From contig JBMYKD010000009.1 in the NCBI GenBank assembly GCA_049595035.1, forward strand, positions 4,203 through 68,202: a stretch of DNA of 64,000 nt. The letters are read 5' to 3'. This DNA is from UBA12202 sp049595035. Lineage in GTDB: Bacteria > Pseudomonadota > Alphaproteobacteria > Puniceispirillales > UBA1172. The position numbers were made by a program, and so were the translations under genes. Below the pieces are notes generated by a model. That model made no database searches. It was not told the origin of the DNA and worked only from the letters and a program-made list of their open reading frames with translations. Shown here in pieces: positions 9,330-18,296 of this stretch (the first letter of the stretch is position 1; every line of letters begins with the position of its first letter).

Positions 9330-10304
9330 TCAGGACATATATTGGAGAGGGTCAACAGGCTGACGGGATTTCCTGATCTGGAAGTGGACTTGCGGTTGTC
9401 GTACCTTACCACTTTGGCCGATAGAACCTATCCGTTCCCCTTTACTGATATTCTGGCCTTCCGTGACGCCAATATCGCCAAGATGCGCATATGCCGTGAT
9501 CCATCCATTATCATGCTTTATCAAAATCATATTACCAAATGATTTCAAGTCTTTACCGATAAATGCTACTGTCCCGTCATAAGAAGAAACAACAGCATCA
9601 CCTAAGTTTCCTGCGATATTGATGCCATCATTTTTCACGCCGCTACTAACTAATCCAAATGTTTCTATCACCTGGCCATTAACAGGCCAGCCAAAGGCCA
9701 ATGCACCAACAGCCACTGGCTCTGCAGGCGCCGATGATGCGGTGGTTGTATTTGTTGTTGATGATGTTGCCGGTAATTCTGCCCCCGGCACAACCTTGAT
9801 TTTGCTGCTTGGATTTATACCCGGTAAATCAAGCATGGAATAATCTAATGTCCGCGGGATTACCAGTGTTGTTCCTGGACGTAAGGTATAAGGAGATTGC
9901 AATTGATTAAGCCGGATTAATTCATGCCGCGTGACAGCATAGCGTTCAGATAGTGCATCTAGCGTATCCCCCGGTTTTACCCTGTGATTCCGCGGCTTTG
10001 GCAACATCAACGTCGTTAGCCCATCCAAAAGATAAGGTGGTGTTAGCTGATTGCCTAAAATGATTTTACGGGGCGTCACGCCATAACGGTTTGCCACGGT
10101 ATAGATGGTATCCCCGGCTTCAACAGGAACGATACCATCTGGCGGGACTTCTCTAGTTTCTTCGCGATTAGGAGCATTAATGACAGGTACTGGTGACCGT
10201 TCCTGTATCTGACAGGCAGAAATGAGAAAACTGAGCATAACCATAAGCAAAGCCGCGGGCGGAATGAAGGTCTGTTTTCTAGGATCAACATAGGATATGA
10301 GCAT
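9330..10304 (-). CDS. nlpD: NlpD-like lipoprotein, LysM and degenerate LytM (M23) domains
   Basis: This is a predicted outer-membrane or periplasmic lipoprotein that activates a cell-wall amidase at division. The start at 10304 (MLISYVDPRK) is preferred over a TTG at 10310. A lipobox (SFLISAC) follows the hydrophobic segment. Two LysM repeats lie near residues 55-150 (DTIYTVANRYGVTPRKI and DTLDALSERYAVTRHEL), with a LytM/M23 domain at about 205-324. The zinc ligands of active M23 enzymes are changed: the first His of HxxxD is replaced (NDGINIAG) and the HxH motif reads VHFQI. This agrees with non-catalytic NlpD/EnvC activators. It follows pcm and surE, the classical surE-pcm-nlpD order. Confidence 0.88.
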   Translation of the reverse strand: MLISYVDPRKQTFIPPAALLMVMLSFLISACQIQERSPVPVINAPNREETREVPPDGIVPVEAGDTIYTVANRYGVTPRKIILGNQLTPPYLLDGLTTLMLPKPRNHRVKPGDTLDALSERYAVTRHELIRLNQLQSPYTLRPGTTLVIPRTLDYSMLDLPGINPSSKIKVVPGAELPATSSTTNTTTASSAPAEPVAVGALAFGWPVNGQVIETFGLVSSGVKNDGINIAGNLGDAVVSSYDGTVAFIGKDLKSFGNMILIKHDNGWITAYAHLGDIGVTEGQNISKGERIGSIGQSGKVRQPQVHFQIRKSRQPVDPLQYMS

Positions 10305-10306
10305 GA

Positions 10307-10981
10307 TCAATTGTCTCCATTATCTATGTCAGATAACAAGGGAACAAATCGAACATCCATAATATCGGTAATCACAGCATCATCTCTATTTGCATTCCAT
10401 GTCACCTTTTTAAGCGTCTGGTCGCCATTTGCGCTATCGACCGGTATTATCATAATACCATCATCTTTGATTTGTTCCAGTAAATGAAGTGGAATTTCTG
10501 ACGCGCCACATGTTACAATTACCCTATCAAATGGCGCAGCTTCCGGCCAGCCATATTGGCCATCAGCTAACCGACTGGTAATATTTGTCAATTTGAAATG
10601 TTTAAATCGTCTTTCTGCTTCCACCAGCAATGGTCTGATTCGTTCAATTGTATAAACACGTCGGCAAATATGTGACAGAACTGCCGCCTGATAGCCACTA
10701 CCTGTACCGATTTCAAGAACACGTTCTCTGCCAGTTAATTCCAGATGCGCTGTCATGATAGCAACAACGAAAGGCTGGCTAATGGTCTGACCATAGCGGA
10801 TGGGCAAGGAAACATTATCATAGGCATGTTGATGCAAAGCTTGAGGGATAAAGCCTTCTCGTGGCGTTTGTTCAATGGCTGATAATGTATTTTTATCGCG
10901 GACACCCATTCCACGCAGAAGCATGATCAGTCGGGCACGCTGTTCCATCAGATGCAGATATAATTTATCCGTTTCTATCAT
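10307..10981 (-). CDS. pcm: Protein-L-isoaspartate O-methyltransferase
   Basis: Pcm repairs isoaspartyl residues in aged proteins, using S-adenosylmethionine. The 224 residues contain the SAM-binding motif VLEIGTGSGYQAAVL, the substrate-side motif LPIRYGQTISQPFVVA, and RVIVTCGASEIPLHLLEQ. I start it at the ATG at 10981 (MIETDKLYLH), which overlaps the surE stop by 17 nt; an upstream extension would lie inside surE. It sits between surE and the NlpD-like gene. A shorter, more divergent relative is at 28858-29517. Confidence 0.95.
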   Translation of the reverse strand: MIETDKLYLHLMEQRARLIMLLRGMGVRDKNTLSAIEQTPREGFIPQALHQHAYDNVSLPIRYGQTISQPFVVAIMTAHLELTGRERVLEIGTGSGYQAAVLSHICRRVYTIERIRPLLVEAERRFKHFKLTNITSRLADGQYGWPEAAPFDRVIVTCGASEIPLHLLEQIKDDGIMIIPVDSANGDQTLKKVTWNANRDDAVITDIMDVRFVPLLSDIDNGDN

Positions 10982-11753
10982 TGAACAGGACTTTAAGATC
11001 ATCAAGTTCTTGCTGACTTGTCATATTCAGTGCCAATGGCGTGATGGTAATATAATCATTCATGATACCGAAATAATCATCTTCGTTATTAATATCACGG
11101 CGCTGACGCAATAATCCAATGCGGAAAGCATTTTCCGTATCTGAAGGAACAATTTCATCAGATGCTTTATGCCGTCCTACGGGAAATGGTCTAATCCCTT
11201 TGGGTGCAACAGATGGAAAATTGATATTCATGATAACATCATCTGGCCATCCCTTTTCTATCAATGCCGATATGACAGGTAAAGCTTCTGCCCGGGTGAT
11301 AGCATAAGCATCCATCAGATCGACCGGAATATTCTGACGGTTGATTTTCTGTGATATTGCAATGGATGGAATGCCATGAACCGTGGCTTCCCACGCTGCC
11401 CCGATAGTGCCAGAACAGGTAATATCATCAGCAATATTCATTCCCAGATTAACACCGCTTAAAATCAGGTCCGGCATAGCAGATTGCATAAAATGGTTAA
11501 GAGCAAGCACCATACAGTCCGCAGGGGTTCCGTCACATGAAAACCGTTTATCGCTATGTCTTGTCACATTTAAATCACGCTTAAGGGTCAATGCGCGGCC
11601 GTATCCGGAACAGTTATCATCTGGCGCAAAAACCCAGACTTCATCAGCTATTGCATTGGCAATATCTTCCATGACCTTAAGGCCGGTTGCATTAATGCCA
11701 TCATCATTCGAAATAAGTATCCGGCCTACTCTACCGCTTGCCGTAGGTTTCAT
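10965..11753 (-). CDS. surE: SurE, 5'/3'-nucleotidase
   Basis: SurE is a metal-dependent phosphatase acting on nucleoside monophosphates and supporting stationary-phase survival. The 262 residues begin with RILISNDDGINATGLK, whose two Asp residues bind the metal. They continue with VFAPDDNCSGYGRALTL and LSGVNLGMNIADDITCSGTIGAA, all diagnostic. The start overlaps the serS stop by one base. It overlaps pcm at the 3' end, giving a tight serS-surE-pcm-nlpD transcription unit. Confidence 0.96.
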   Translation of the reverse strand: MKPTASGRVGRILISNDDGINATGLKVMEDIANAIADEVWVFAPDDNCSGYGRALTLKRDLNVTRHSDKRFSCDGTPADCMVLALNHFMQSAMPDLILSGVNLGMNIADDITCSGTIGAAWEATVHGIPSIAISQKINRQNIPVDLMDAYAITRAEALPVISALIEKGWPDDVIMNINFPSVAPKGIRPFPVGRHKASDEIVPSDTENAFRIGLLRQRRDINNEDDYFGIMNDYITITPLALNMTSQQELDDLKVLFNDRNG

Positions 11754-13042
11754 TATATAAGTCTTTCTAATTTAGTTTGCCCGCCCATATAGGGGTGTAA
11801 AGCTGATGGCAGAATAACACTACCATCTTCACATTGACCATTTTCCAGAATAGCAATCATTGTCCGGCCAACCGCTAACCCCGAACCATTGAGCGTATGC
11901 ACCAGTTCATTAGATTTGCTCTGATCATTTTTAAAACGTGCCCGCATCCGACGAGCCTGAAAATCACCGCAATTGGAACAGGATGAAATCTCTCTATACA
12001 TTCCCTTGCCTTCATTCTGACCGGGTAACCAGACTTCAATATCATATGTTGTTCTAGCCGAAAAACCAGTGTCACCGGAACATAGTTTCATTACCCGATA
12101 GGATAGATCAAGCCTCTGTAAAACTGTTTCGGCACAATGTGTCATCCGTTCTAGTTCTTCATCTGAATGATCGGGGTGGCTGATGGATACAAGCTCAACT
12201 TTGCTGAATTGGTGCTGACGGATCATTCCTCTGGTATCGCGACCGGCCGCACCTGCTTCGGCACGAAAACATGGGGTGTATGCCGTCATCCGCAATGGCA
12301 AGCTTGATTGATCAAGAATTTCACCGGCAACGAGATTGGTTAAAGGGACTTCCGCTGTCGGGATAAGCCAGCGATCATCTGTTGTGCGAAAAAGATCAAG
12401 GGCAAATTTGGGTAATTGTCCAGTGCCTGCCATGGTTTCACTTTTCACCAGATAAGGCGGCTGATATTCCGTATAACCAAATTCCCGCGTATGTGTATCC
12501 AGCATAAAAGCGGCAATAGCCCGTTCCAGTCGGGACAGATCACCCTTGAGAACAACAAATCGTGACCCGGATAATTTTGCCCCTAGCGCAAAATCCATCA
12601 TGCCAAGCCCCTCACCTATGGCTACATGATCCTGTGCAGGAAAATCAGGCAGAACAGCGTCGCCATTAGTGCGGATGAGCATATTATCATCTTCATCATT
12701 GCCATCAGGCACATCAGCATTAAGGATATTGGGATAATCCATCAGCATTTGATCTAGCGTGGTGGCTAATTCACGATCCTGATCTTCCATATCAGAAAGC
12801 GTGGATTTCAGAAAAGCAACTTCATCAATCAGGGCTGATGCATCACCGCCAGAGGATTTGATTTTGCCTACCTCTTTGGATGCTTCATTGCGCCGTTGCT
12901 GTTTTTCCTGCATTTCGGTCTGGATAGAACGCCGTTTCTGGTCTATGGCCAGAATTTCTGCTGATACAGGCTGAATGCCACGACGTGACATAGCTTTATC
13001 AAACTCATCGGGATGGTTTCGGATAAACCGAATATCATGCAT
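11753..13042 (-). CDS. serS: Seryl-tRNA synthetase
   Basis: SerS charges tRNA-Ser and, where present, tRNA-Sec. The 429 residues show the N-terminal coiled-coil tRNA-binding arm (about residues 30-105, rich in charged residues such as MQEKQQRRNEASKEV). The class II catalytic core follows: motif 2 around TPCFRAEAGAAGRDTRGMIRQHQF and motif 3 around NGSGLAVGRTMIAILENGQ. Downstream the gene runs directly into surE; upstream, tatC ends 38 nt before its start. Confidence 0.97.
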   Translation of the reverse strand: MHDIRFIRNHPDEFDKAMSRRGIQPVSAEILAIDQKRRSIQTEMQEKQQRRNEASKEVGKIKSSGGDASALIDEVAFLKSTLSDMEDQDRELATTLDQMLMDYPNILNADVPDGNDEDDNMLIRTNGDAVLPDFPAQDHVAIGEGLGMMDFALGAKLSGSRFVVLKGDLSRLERAIAAFMLDTHTREFGYTEYQPPYLVKSETMAGTGQLPKFALDLFRTTDDRWLIPTAEVPLTNLVAGEILDQSSLPLRMTAYTPCFRAEAGAAGRDTRGMIRQHQFSKVELVSISHPDHSDEELERMTHCAETVLQRLDLSYRVMKLCSGDTGFSARTTYDIEVWLPGQNEGKGMYREISSCSNCGDFQARRMRARFKNDQSKSNELVHTLNGSGLAVGRTMIAILENGQCEDGSVILPSALHPYMGGQTKLERLI

Positions 13043-13080
13043 GATAATAATCCTTATTCAATTTGAAGAAAACGTGCTCT

Positions 13081-13911
13081 TTAGTCGTCATCTTCGTCGT
13101 CGGAAAAATCCTGTTTTACCGTTAATGAAATGGCAATAATGGACAATTCATATAATAAAATGACCGGAACGGCTAGCATGACCTGAGTAATAACATCTGG
13201 TGGTGTCAGTAATGCCGCCGCAATAAAAGAAAATACAATAGCATAGCGGCGTTTAGCCCGTAATCCGGCGACCGTCACCATACCAACCTTAGCTAACAGC
13301 ATAAGAATGACCGGCAATTCAAAAGCAACCCCAAAAGCAAAGATAAGCCGCATAACCAGACTTAGATATTCACTAATCCTTGGTTCAACCTCTGTCGGAA
13401 GTGAACTTTCAGTTCCTGAAAATTGGTAGCCAAGAAAGAAATTCCACGCCGGTGGGATAACCATATAATAAACCATTGCCCCGCCTAATAGGAATAAAGC
13501 CGGGGTGGCGATCAAAAATGGTAAGAATGCATTGCGTTCATTTTTATAAAGTCCGGGTGCAATAAATCGCCATACCTGAAGCAGGATAAAGGGAAATGAA
13601 ACAAATAACGCGGTGAAAAAGGCAACTTTGATCTGGGTGAAAAAGCCTTCATGCAAGGCTGTGAATATCATTCGGCCTTCTAGATTATTGGCAGCAAACC
13701 AGTCTGCTAGCGGTTGTTGTAAAAACAGCTGAACCTTTGTGGCTATGGTGTTGCTGGCGGCACCAATCGGTATCAAACAAACCAGAAACAGTAGCAAAAA
13801 CAGCCCCATAGAAATAGCAAGCCGGTTGCGCAATTCTGTCAAATGATCAAGCAATGACATAGTGCCATTGTCATCTTCTGTTTCTGCGGTAATGCTATCC
13901 TGATCTGTCAT
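13081..13911 (-). CDS. tatC: TatC, twin-arginine translocase receptor subunit
   Basis: TatC is the six-helix inner-membrane receptor that binds twin-arginine signal peptides and TatB. The 276 residues carry the typical start (LLDHLTELRNRLAIS), the periplasmic loop FFTALFVSFPFILLQVWRFIAPGLYKNER and FAFGVAFELPVILMLLAKVG, and end in an acidic tail (DFSDDEDDD). It is the third gene of tatA-tatB-tatC, 22 nt after tatB. Confidence 0.96.
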   Translation of the reverse strand: MTDQDSITAETEDDNGTMSLLDHLTELRNRLAISMGLFLLLFLVCLIPIGAASNTIATKVQLFLQQPLADWFAANNLEGRMIFTALHEGFFTQIKVAFFTALFVSFPFILLQVWRFIAPGLYKNERNAFLPFLIATPALFLLGGAMVYYMVIPPAWNFFLGYQFSGTESSLPTEVEPRISEYLSLVMRLIFAFGVAFELPVILMLLAKVGMVTVAGLRAKRRYAIVFSFIAAALLTPPDVITQVMLAVPVILLYELSIIAISLTVKQDFSDDEDDD

Positions 13912-13933
13912 GATGCTGAATACTTATAAAAGG

Positions 13934-14383
13934 TTATGATGATGATGTGGTTGATTTAGGCTTTGACTTGGTTTTTTTGTTATTGCTTTTCGGCTGTGAT
14001 GCTTCACTGGAATCTGTCAATTCCTGTGGTGGTGATTTGATTTCTTTGGTCATTGCCGATGCAGATTCTTTAACCTTGGACACGGTTTCGGTAAGATTAA
14101 TATCATCCGCAACATCATCCATATCCTTTTTAATCGCATTAATGGGGTCTTTTGTCTGTTCTATCAAACCGGCCTTGGTTTCATTGAGGGCGTTCTTAAC
14201 GTCACGAAATTCTTCCTGATCGGCCACTTCCAGCATGGATTTTCGAAATTCATTCGCCATGCCGCGCATTTTACCAACAAAATTGGTAAAGCCTTTTAGT
14301 GCCCGCGGCATATCCTTTGGCCCTACAACAAGCACAAGCACAAAAGCCACGACAATAATTTCTTGCCATCCAAAATCTAACAT
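13934..14383 (-). CDS. tatB: TatB, twin-arginine translocase subunit
   Basis: TatB is the single-span partner of TatC in substrate binding. The first helix (MLDFGWQEIIVVAFVLVLV) is followed by the VVGPKDMPRALKGF hinge, with Glu at position 8 as in TatB, and an amphipathic helix (FVGKMRGMANEFRKSM). The rest of the 149 residues is charged and ends in a Ser/Lys/Thr-rich low-complexity tail. It lies between tatA and tatC, each separated by less than 40 nt. Confidence 0.94.
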   Translation of the reverse strand: MLDFGWQEIIVVAFVLVLVVGPKDMPRALKGFTNFVGKMRGMANEFRKSMLEVADQEEFRDVKNALNETKAGLIEQTKDPINAIKKDMDDVADDINLTETVSKVKESASAMTKEIKSPPQELTDSSEASQPKSNNKKTKSKPKSTTSSS

Positions 14384-14421
14384 AAGTCATCCATAGACAA
14401 ATGAAGCCCTAAAAAATGCAA

Positions 14422-14745
14422 CTATTTAGCTGATGTTTTCTTGCGGGTCGTTGCTTTTTTTACGGTTTTCTTAGCTGTTGTCTTTTTTGCCGCTGTACTT
14501 CGTGGTTTCCGGACAGCAGGTTTTTTTGCCGCTGGTTTTTGATCCGTATCATCTTCGATCAACTCTTCCTCATCATCAGGCTGGGAAGCATCATTTTCAT
14601 CACCACTCATGCCAGTTTTGAAATTTCGAAGCCCTTTGCCAAAGTCACCCATTAAGCTGGATATTTTTCCGCGACCACCAAATAACAATAGAACAATCAC
14701 AAGGACGATTACCCATTGCCATATTCCAAATGCGCCACCAAACAT
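14422..14745 (-). CDS. tatA: TatA with a long Lys/Ala/Thr-rich tail
   Basis: TatA forms the protein-conducting element of the Tat system. The N-terminal membrane helix (GIWQWVIVLVIVLLLFG) and the following amphipathic segment (GRGKISSLMGDFGKGLRNFKTGM) are canonical. After an acidic stretch (DDEEELIEDDTDQ), the last 40 or so residues are a histone H1-like repeat of Lys-Lys-Pro/Thr/Ala (PAAKKPAVRKP, AAKKTTAKKTVKKA). With 107 residues it is longer than the common 70-90 residue alphaproteobacterial TatA. The added length is this basic tail, whose role is unknown. Confidence 0.94.
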   Translation of the reverse strand: MFGGAFGIWQWVIVLVIVLLLFGGRGKISSLMGDFGKGLRNFKTGMSGDENDASQPDDEEELIEDDTDQKPAAKKPAVRKPRSTAAKKTTAKKTVKKATTRKKTSAK

Positions 14746-14827
14746 ATTTACCTCTTAATTTAAAAAATGATTAACATCTGATTGATATCATATCCAGATA
14801 CCCGATACTACAACAAGATATTTTTAT

Positions 14828-15892
14828 TTATCCCTGTTGAGGGAAAACAAAAACCTGACTGTTATCAAGCTTAATGGATACTTCGGTTCCTTCATCATAC
14901 CATGTTATCCCGGGAACTCTTGCATGCAAATGCATAGCCCCTACTCTTTCCCAGTATAGCTCAAGATGGATAATGCTATATCGACCTAGCATTATGGTTT
15001 CCACGACCACAGCATCAGCCGTTTCACCACGCGGGTCTATGATTAATCCATCATTACGGATAATCATGACGGCATCTTCCGTATCATCCATATCATCAAC
15101 CGGAAATGCACCAAAAGGCGTATCTGCCATTCCGGATGTAATGCTTGTCTCAAAACGATTAATTTCGCCAAAAAACTCGGCCACAAAAGCATTGTCTGGC
15201 CGGCAGAAAACATCGACAGGCGCACCAGTCTGAATAATTGATCCTTTTTCCATGACCATCAGACGGTCAGCCATGAACATAGCTTCTTCGCTATCATGTG
15301 TCACAATTAAAACGGCCGTTCCGATTTCATGCAATACATGCAGCATGTCATCACGAATCTGTTCTTTCAGACGACTATCAAGGCCACTAAATGGTTCATC
15401 TAGCAGAATTAACCCCGGATTAGGGGCAAGAGCCCTGGCCAGCGCGACTCTCTGTTGCTGGCCTCCTGATAACTGATGCGGTAAAGCATCACGATATTCT
15501 GTCAGATGGGTCTGTTCCAGGGCATGTAATGCCATTTCCGCTTTCTGAACACTATTTAGGCTAGCGTTATTCTGGCCATTTAAGGCAAACAGAATATTGT
15601 CCATGATGGACATATGCGGGAAAAGGGCATAATCCTGAAAAACCATGCCAATGCCGCGGTCTTCAGGTCGCATTGTTGATTTCGGGTCTGCAATTTTTTC
15701 ACCCTTAATCCAGATTTCACCATCAGACGGCGTTTCTAATCCAGCCGCTAATCGCAAAATGGTGGATTTTCCACATCCTGAAGGGCCAAGTAATCCCACG
15801 ACCTCATGACTATTGACCGTGAAGTTAATGTTCTGAACAGAAGGCATATGGCCATATTGATGAGAGATATTTTTAAACTCAATCATCTTCAT
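14828..15892 (-). CDS. Orphan ABC transporter ATPase, FbpC/PotA type with TOBE domain
   Basis: This cytoplasmic ATPase would energise a binding-protein-dependent importer of the iron(III)/thiamine/polyamine class. The 354 residues show Walker A LLGPSGCGKST, the Q-loop MVFQDYALFPH, signature LSGGQQQRVALARAL and Walker B LILLDEPFSGLD, with an H-loop (VLIVTHDSEEA). A C-terminal TOBE-like domain follows from about residue 235. The start at 15892 (MKMIEFKNIS) overlaps the end of scpB by 14 nt. No permease or binding protein lies nearby, and in related alphaproteobacteria scpB is normally followed directly by tatA. It therefore looks like an inserted, orphan ATPase; the substrate cannot be told. 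Confidence 0.88.
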   Translation of the reverse strand: MKMIEFKNISHQYGHMPSVQNINFTVNSHEVVGLLGPSGCGKSTILRLAAGLETPSDGEIWIKGEKIADPKSTMRPEDRGIGMVFQDYALFPHMSIMDNILFALNGQNNASLNSVQKAEMALHALEQTHLTEYRDALPHQLSGGQQQRVALARALAPNPGLILLDEPFSGLDSRLKEQIRDDMLHVLHEIGTAVLIVTHDSEEAMFMADRLMVMEKGSIIQTGAPVDVFCRPDNAFVAEFFGEINRFETSITSGMADTPFGAFPVDDMDDTEDAVMIIRNDGLIIDPRGETADAVVVETIMLGRYSIIHLELYWERVGAMHLHARVPGITWYDEGTEVSIKLDNSQVFVFPQQG

Positions 15893-16544
15893 GCTCTTCT
15901 GCCAGATCAACGGCAATATCATCTTCGGTAATCAGTTCATCCAGTTCTAGCTGATCTTCATCTTCCGTGTCTGCCATATCATTTGCCCGCATAACATCGC
16001 TAATCGTATGGCCGGTTGATAGCAATCCGGTTTTCTTTAATTCATCAAGCCCGGGTAAATCAGAAATATGATTTAGCCCGAAATGATCCAGAAATCCCGG
16101 GCTAGTTGCCCATGTGATAGGTCGGCCGGGTGTGCGGCGTCTGCCTTTTGGTCTTACCCATCCCATTTCAAGAAGAATATCTAATGTTCCTTTTGATATT
16201 GACACACCTCTGATTTCTTCGATTTCTGCACGCGTCACCGGTTGATGATAGGCAATAATGGCAAGCGTTTCGAGAGCAGCGCGTGACAGTGTTTTTTCAC
16301 TTTCGCGAATGGTTTTTAAATGTTCAGCCACGTCAGCGGCTGTTCGCATAGCCCAATTGCCATCAAATTGAATCAGATTAATGCCACTATCTTCACCAAA
16401 TCGGGTGTGCAGCTGTTCCATGACGGCATCATAAGTTGCATCATCAGGTAGATGCTGGCGAATGATTTTATCTGTCACGGCATCAGGTGACGCAAAGATC
16501 AATGCCTCAATAATACGGCAATAATGAAGGATGGTCTGATCCAT
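15879..16544 (-). CDS. scpB: ScpB, segregation and condensation protein B
   Basis: ScpB is the winged-helix dimer of the SMC-ScpA-ScpB chromosome condensation complex. The 221 residues contain two winged-helix modules and the family motifs ALETLAIIAYHQPVTRAEIEEIRGV and RRTPGRPITWATSPGFLDHFGL. A long acidic tail (residues about 190-221, rich in Asp and Glu) is typical of alphaproteobacterial members. The start overlaps the scpA stop by one base, and the end overlaps the ABC ATPase gene. Confidence 0.94.
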   Translation of the reverse strand: MDQTILHYCRIIEALIFASPDAVTDKIIRQHLPDDATYDAVMEQLHTRFGEDSGINLIQFDGNWAMRTAADVAEHLKTIRESEKTLSRAALETLAIIAYHQPVTRAEIEEIRGVSISKGTLDILLEMGWVRPKGRRRTPGRPITWATSPGFLDHFGLNHISDLPGLDELKKTGLLSTGHTISDVMRANDMADTEDEDQLELDELITEDDIAVDLAEEHEDD

Positions 16545-17332
16545 TAGATATTTTCTTCCGTTGAGGCCAGATAGATTGGCCCGAATTGATTATCCTGTCG
16601 CAATTGTGCCTGCCCATCACGAACCATTTCAAGGGTAGCAGTGAAATGTGACGCAATAGCAGACCGATGATCGAGTTCTGTTTTAAGGTTTGGCGGCAAA
16701 AAGGACAACAGATTGTTCCATCCTTTGGCATATTTTAGCAAATCGCCCAACCGTGCCACCGCTTCTTCAACTGAATAGAGATGCGATGCGGATATGGTTA
16801 ATGTGCTTGCTTCTTCGCGGCTTGCAATCTCACCATATGCCTTTAGCAAATCAAATAATGTAGCGGTATGTGATACCACATTAACCGGGTCAAAGCGTTC
16901 ATGATGAACACCCTTAAATCGTGTTATACCAAGTCGCGGTAATGCCATCAGTTCTTTACCGGCTTTCCGCATGGCTTCCAATTGCAACAACTGGCGTCGC
17001 AACGCTTCGGCCATATCCAGCGTTTCCATCTGTTCTTCGGGTTCCGGGTCTGGCAGTAATAATCGGGACTTCAGATAAGCAAGCCACGCCGCCATGACGA
17101 GATAATCTGCTGCAACTTCAATATCCAGTTCTCTTGCATTGTTGATATAGGCCAAATATTGTTCAGCCAGCGGTAGAATGGCAATCTGCGTTAGATCAAT
17201 TTTCTGATCCCGCGCTAAATCAAGCAATAGATCAATAGGCCCTTCATATCCGTCAAGAACCAGAAAAAGAGATAGCTGCCCTGCTTGCCGTGCTTCAGAG
17301 GCAGTCAATTTATCATCAAAGCCATCAGTCAT
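16544..17332 (-). CDS. scpA: ScpA, segregation and condensation protein A
   Basis: ScpA is the kleisin that bridges SMC heads in chromosome segregation. The 262 residues start with the diagnostic block LVLDGYEGPIDLLLDLARDQKIDLTQI, followed by LAEQYLAYINNARELDIEVAADYLVMAAWLAYLKSRLLLP. The C-terminal winged helix is also present (about residues 190-255). It overlaps scpB by one base. In many alphaproteobacteria nagZ lies between the SPOR protein and scpA; here the two are only 21 nt apart and nagZ is absent. Confidence 0.95.
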   Translation of the reverse strand: MTDGFDDKLTASEARQAGQLSLFLVLDGYEGPIDLLLDLARDQKIDLTQIAILPLAEQYLAYINNARELDIEVAADYLVMAAWLAYLKSRLLLPDPEPEEQMETLDMAEALRRQLLQLEAMRKAGKELMALPRLGITRFKGVHHERFDPVNVVSHTATLFDLLKAYGEIASREEASTLTISASHLYSVEEAVARLGDLLKYAKGWNNLLSFLPPNLKTELDHRSAIASHFTATLEMVRDGQAQLRQDNQFGPIYLASTEENI

Positions 17333-17353
17333 GAATGCTGCATCCTCTGGCCA

Positions 17354-18268
17354 TTAATTCCAAGATCGCAAAATACAGTCCTGCCCGACAGATTTGAGCG
17401 TATTGCATAATTTACTGGCATTAGCTCGTGGCATAGGGTCAGTCACAACACGCCAGAACATCCCTTGTTCACCAGCATCATGCAACATGACCCCTATGGA
17501 TACCTGATCAAGCCTTGAAATATGCTTATTCATAAGGATAGCGGCCACCTGCATGGCTTTCCCTTCATCTTTGAATGCTGCCAGTTGAACGCGATAGAAT
17601 GCTGATAAACTTTCATCCGGGCGGTTTAGGTTTTTACCTGCTTTTGGAATGGGTACAGATGAACTGGCCAAATCTATATCAACCGGATCAACAGCAGTTT
17701 CAGCCGTTTCAGCCGTTTCAGGAGTTTCTGATATCTGTTCCGGTGATGATGAAACAGCGGCCAAATTGTTTTCGGCATTTGCCAATGCTGTATTATCATC
17801 TGAAGCGTCTTGGGTTGCCAGATTATCATTCTCAGTTATATCCGTGGTTTCCGGATCAATGTTAACTGTACTGGTTTCTGATATCGTTTCTAAATCTGTT
17901 ACCGTATCCGCTTCGTTTGTTGCGATGGTTTGATTATCTATAACAATATCTGTTTCGGATTCGATTTCTTGATCTGCCAGATCAGCTGATACATCAATGG
18001 GCGGTAATTCTGGCACCGGTTCTTCGGGAAGTAATTGTTCTCCCCCTTCGGGAATCTGACCGCCACTATCCAACGAGTTCAGAAAGGTGCTATCGGTATT
18101 TTTAATGTCTGCGCCCCCCGGATTAACAGGAACTATCTTATAGGGGCGTTCATCAGCTGTGATAATAGCAATTTCATCCATCTGTTGTGGTGACATAAAC
18201 ATAATATAACCAATTCCCGCAATTATCAGAACTGCGACACCACCAAAAAGCATTAGAATAATTCGCAT
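17354..18268 (-). CDS. SPOR-domain inner-membrane protein
   Basis: This 304-residue protein has an N-terminal membrane helix (residues 3-25, IILMLFGGVAVLIIAGIGYIMFM). A long acidic, Thr/Glu/Asp-rich periplasmic linker (about 40-215) follows, then a C-terminal SPOR domain (SAFYRVQLAAFKDEGKAMQVAAILMNKH to the end). SPOR domains bind denuded septal peptidoglycan, so a role at the division site is likely. The gene lies between argS and scpA, as in other alphaproteobacteria. The linker contains a short exact DNA repeat that gives an A-E-T repeat, consistent with fast-evolving disordered sequence. Confidence 0.9.
   Translation of the reverse strand: MRIILMLFGGVAVLIIAGIGYIMFMSPQQMDEIAIITADERPYKIVPVNPGGADIKNTDSTFLNSLDSGGQIPEGGEQLLPEEPVPELPPIDVSADLADQEIESETDIVIDNQTIATNEADTVTDLETISETSTVNIDPETTDITENDNLATQDASDDNTALANAENNLAAVSSSPEQISETPETAETAETAVDPVDIDLASSSVPIPKAGKNLNRPDESLSAFYRVQLAAFKDEGKAMQVAAILMNKHISRLDQVSIGVMLHDAGEQGMFWRVVTDPMPRANASKLCNTLKSVGQDCILRSWN
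17697..17723. repeat. 9-bp tandem repeat in the SPOR-protein linker
   Basis: Three consecutive 9-bp units (GTTTCAGCC, GTTTCAGCC, GTTTCAGGA) lie in frame inside the SPOR gene and encode the A-E-T repeat of its disordered linker. The length is a multiple of three, so copy-number change would alter only linker length. Confidence 0.75.
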
Positions 18269-18296
18269 TTATACCCTCAACCCATCTTTGTGATGG

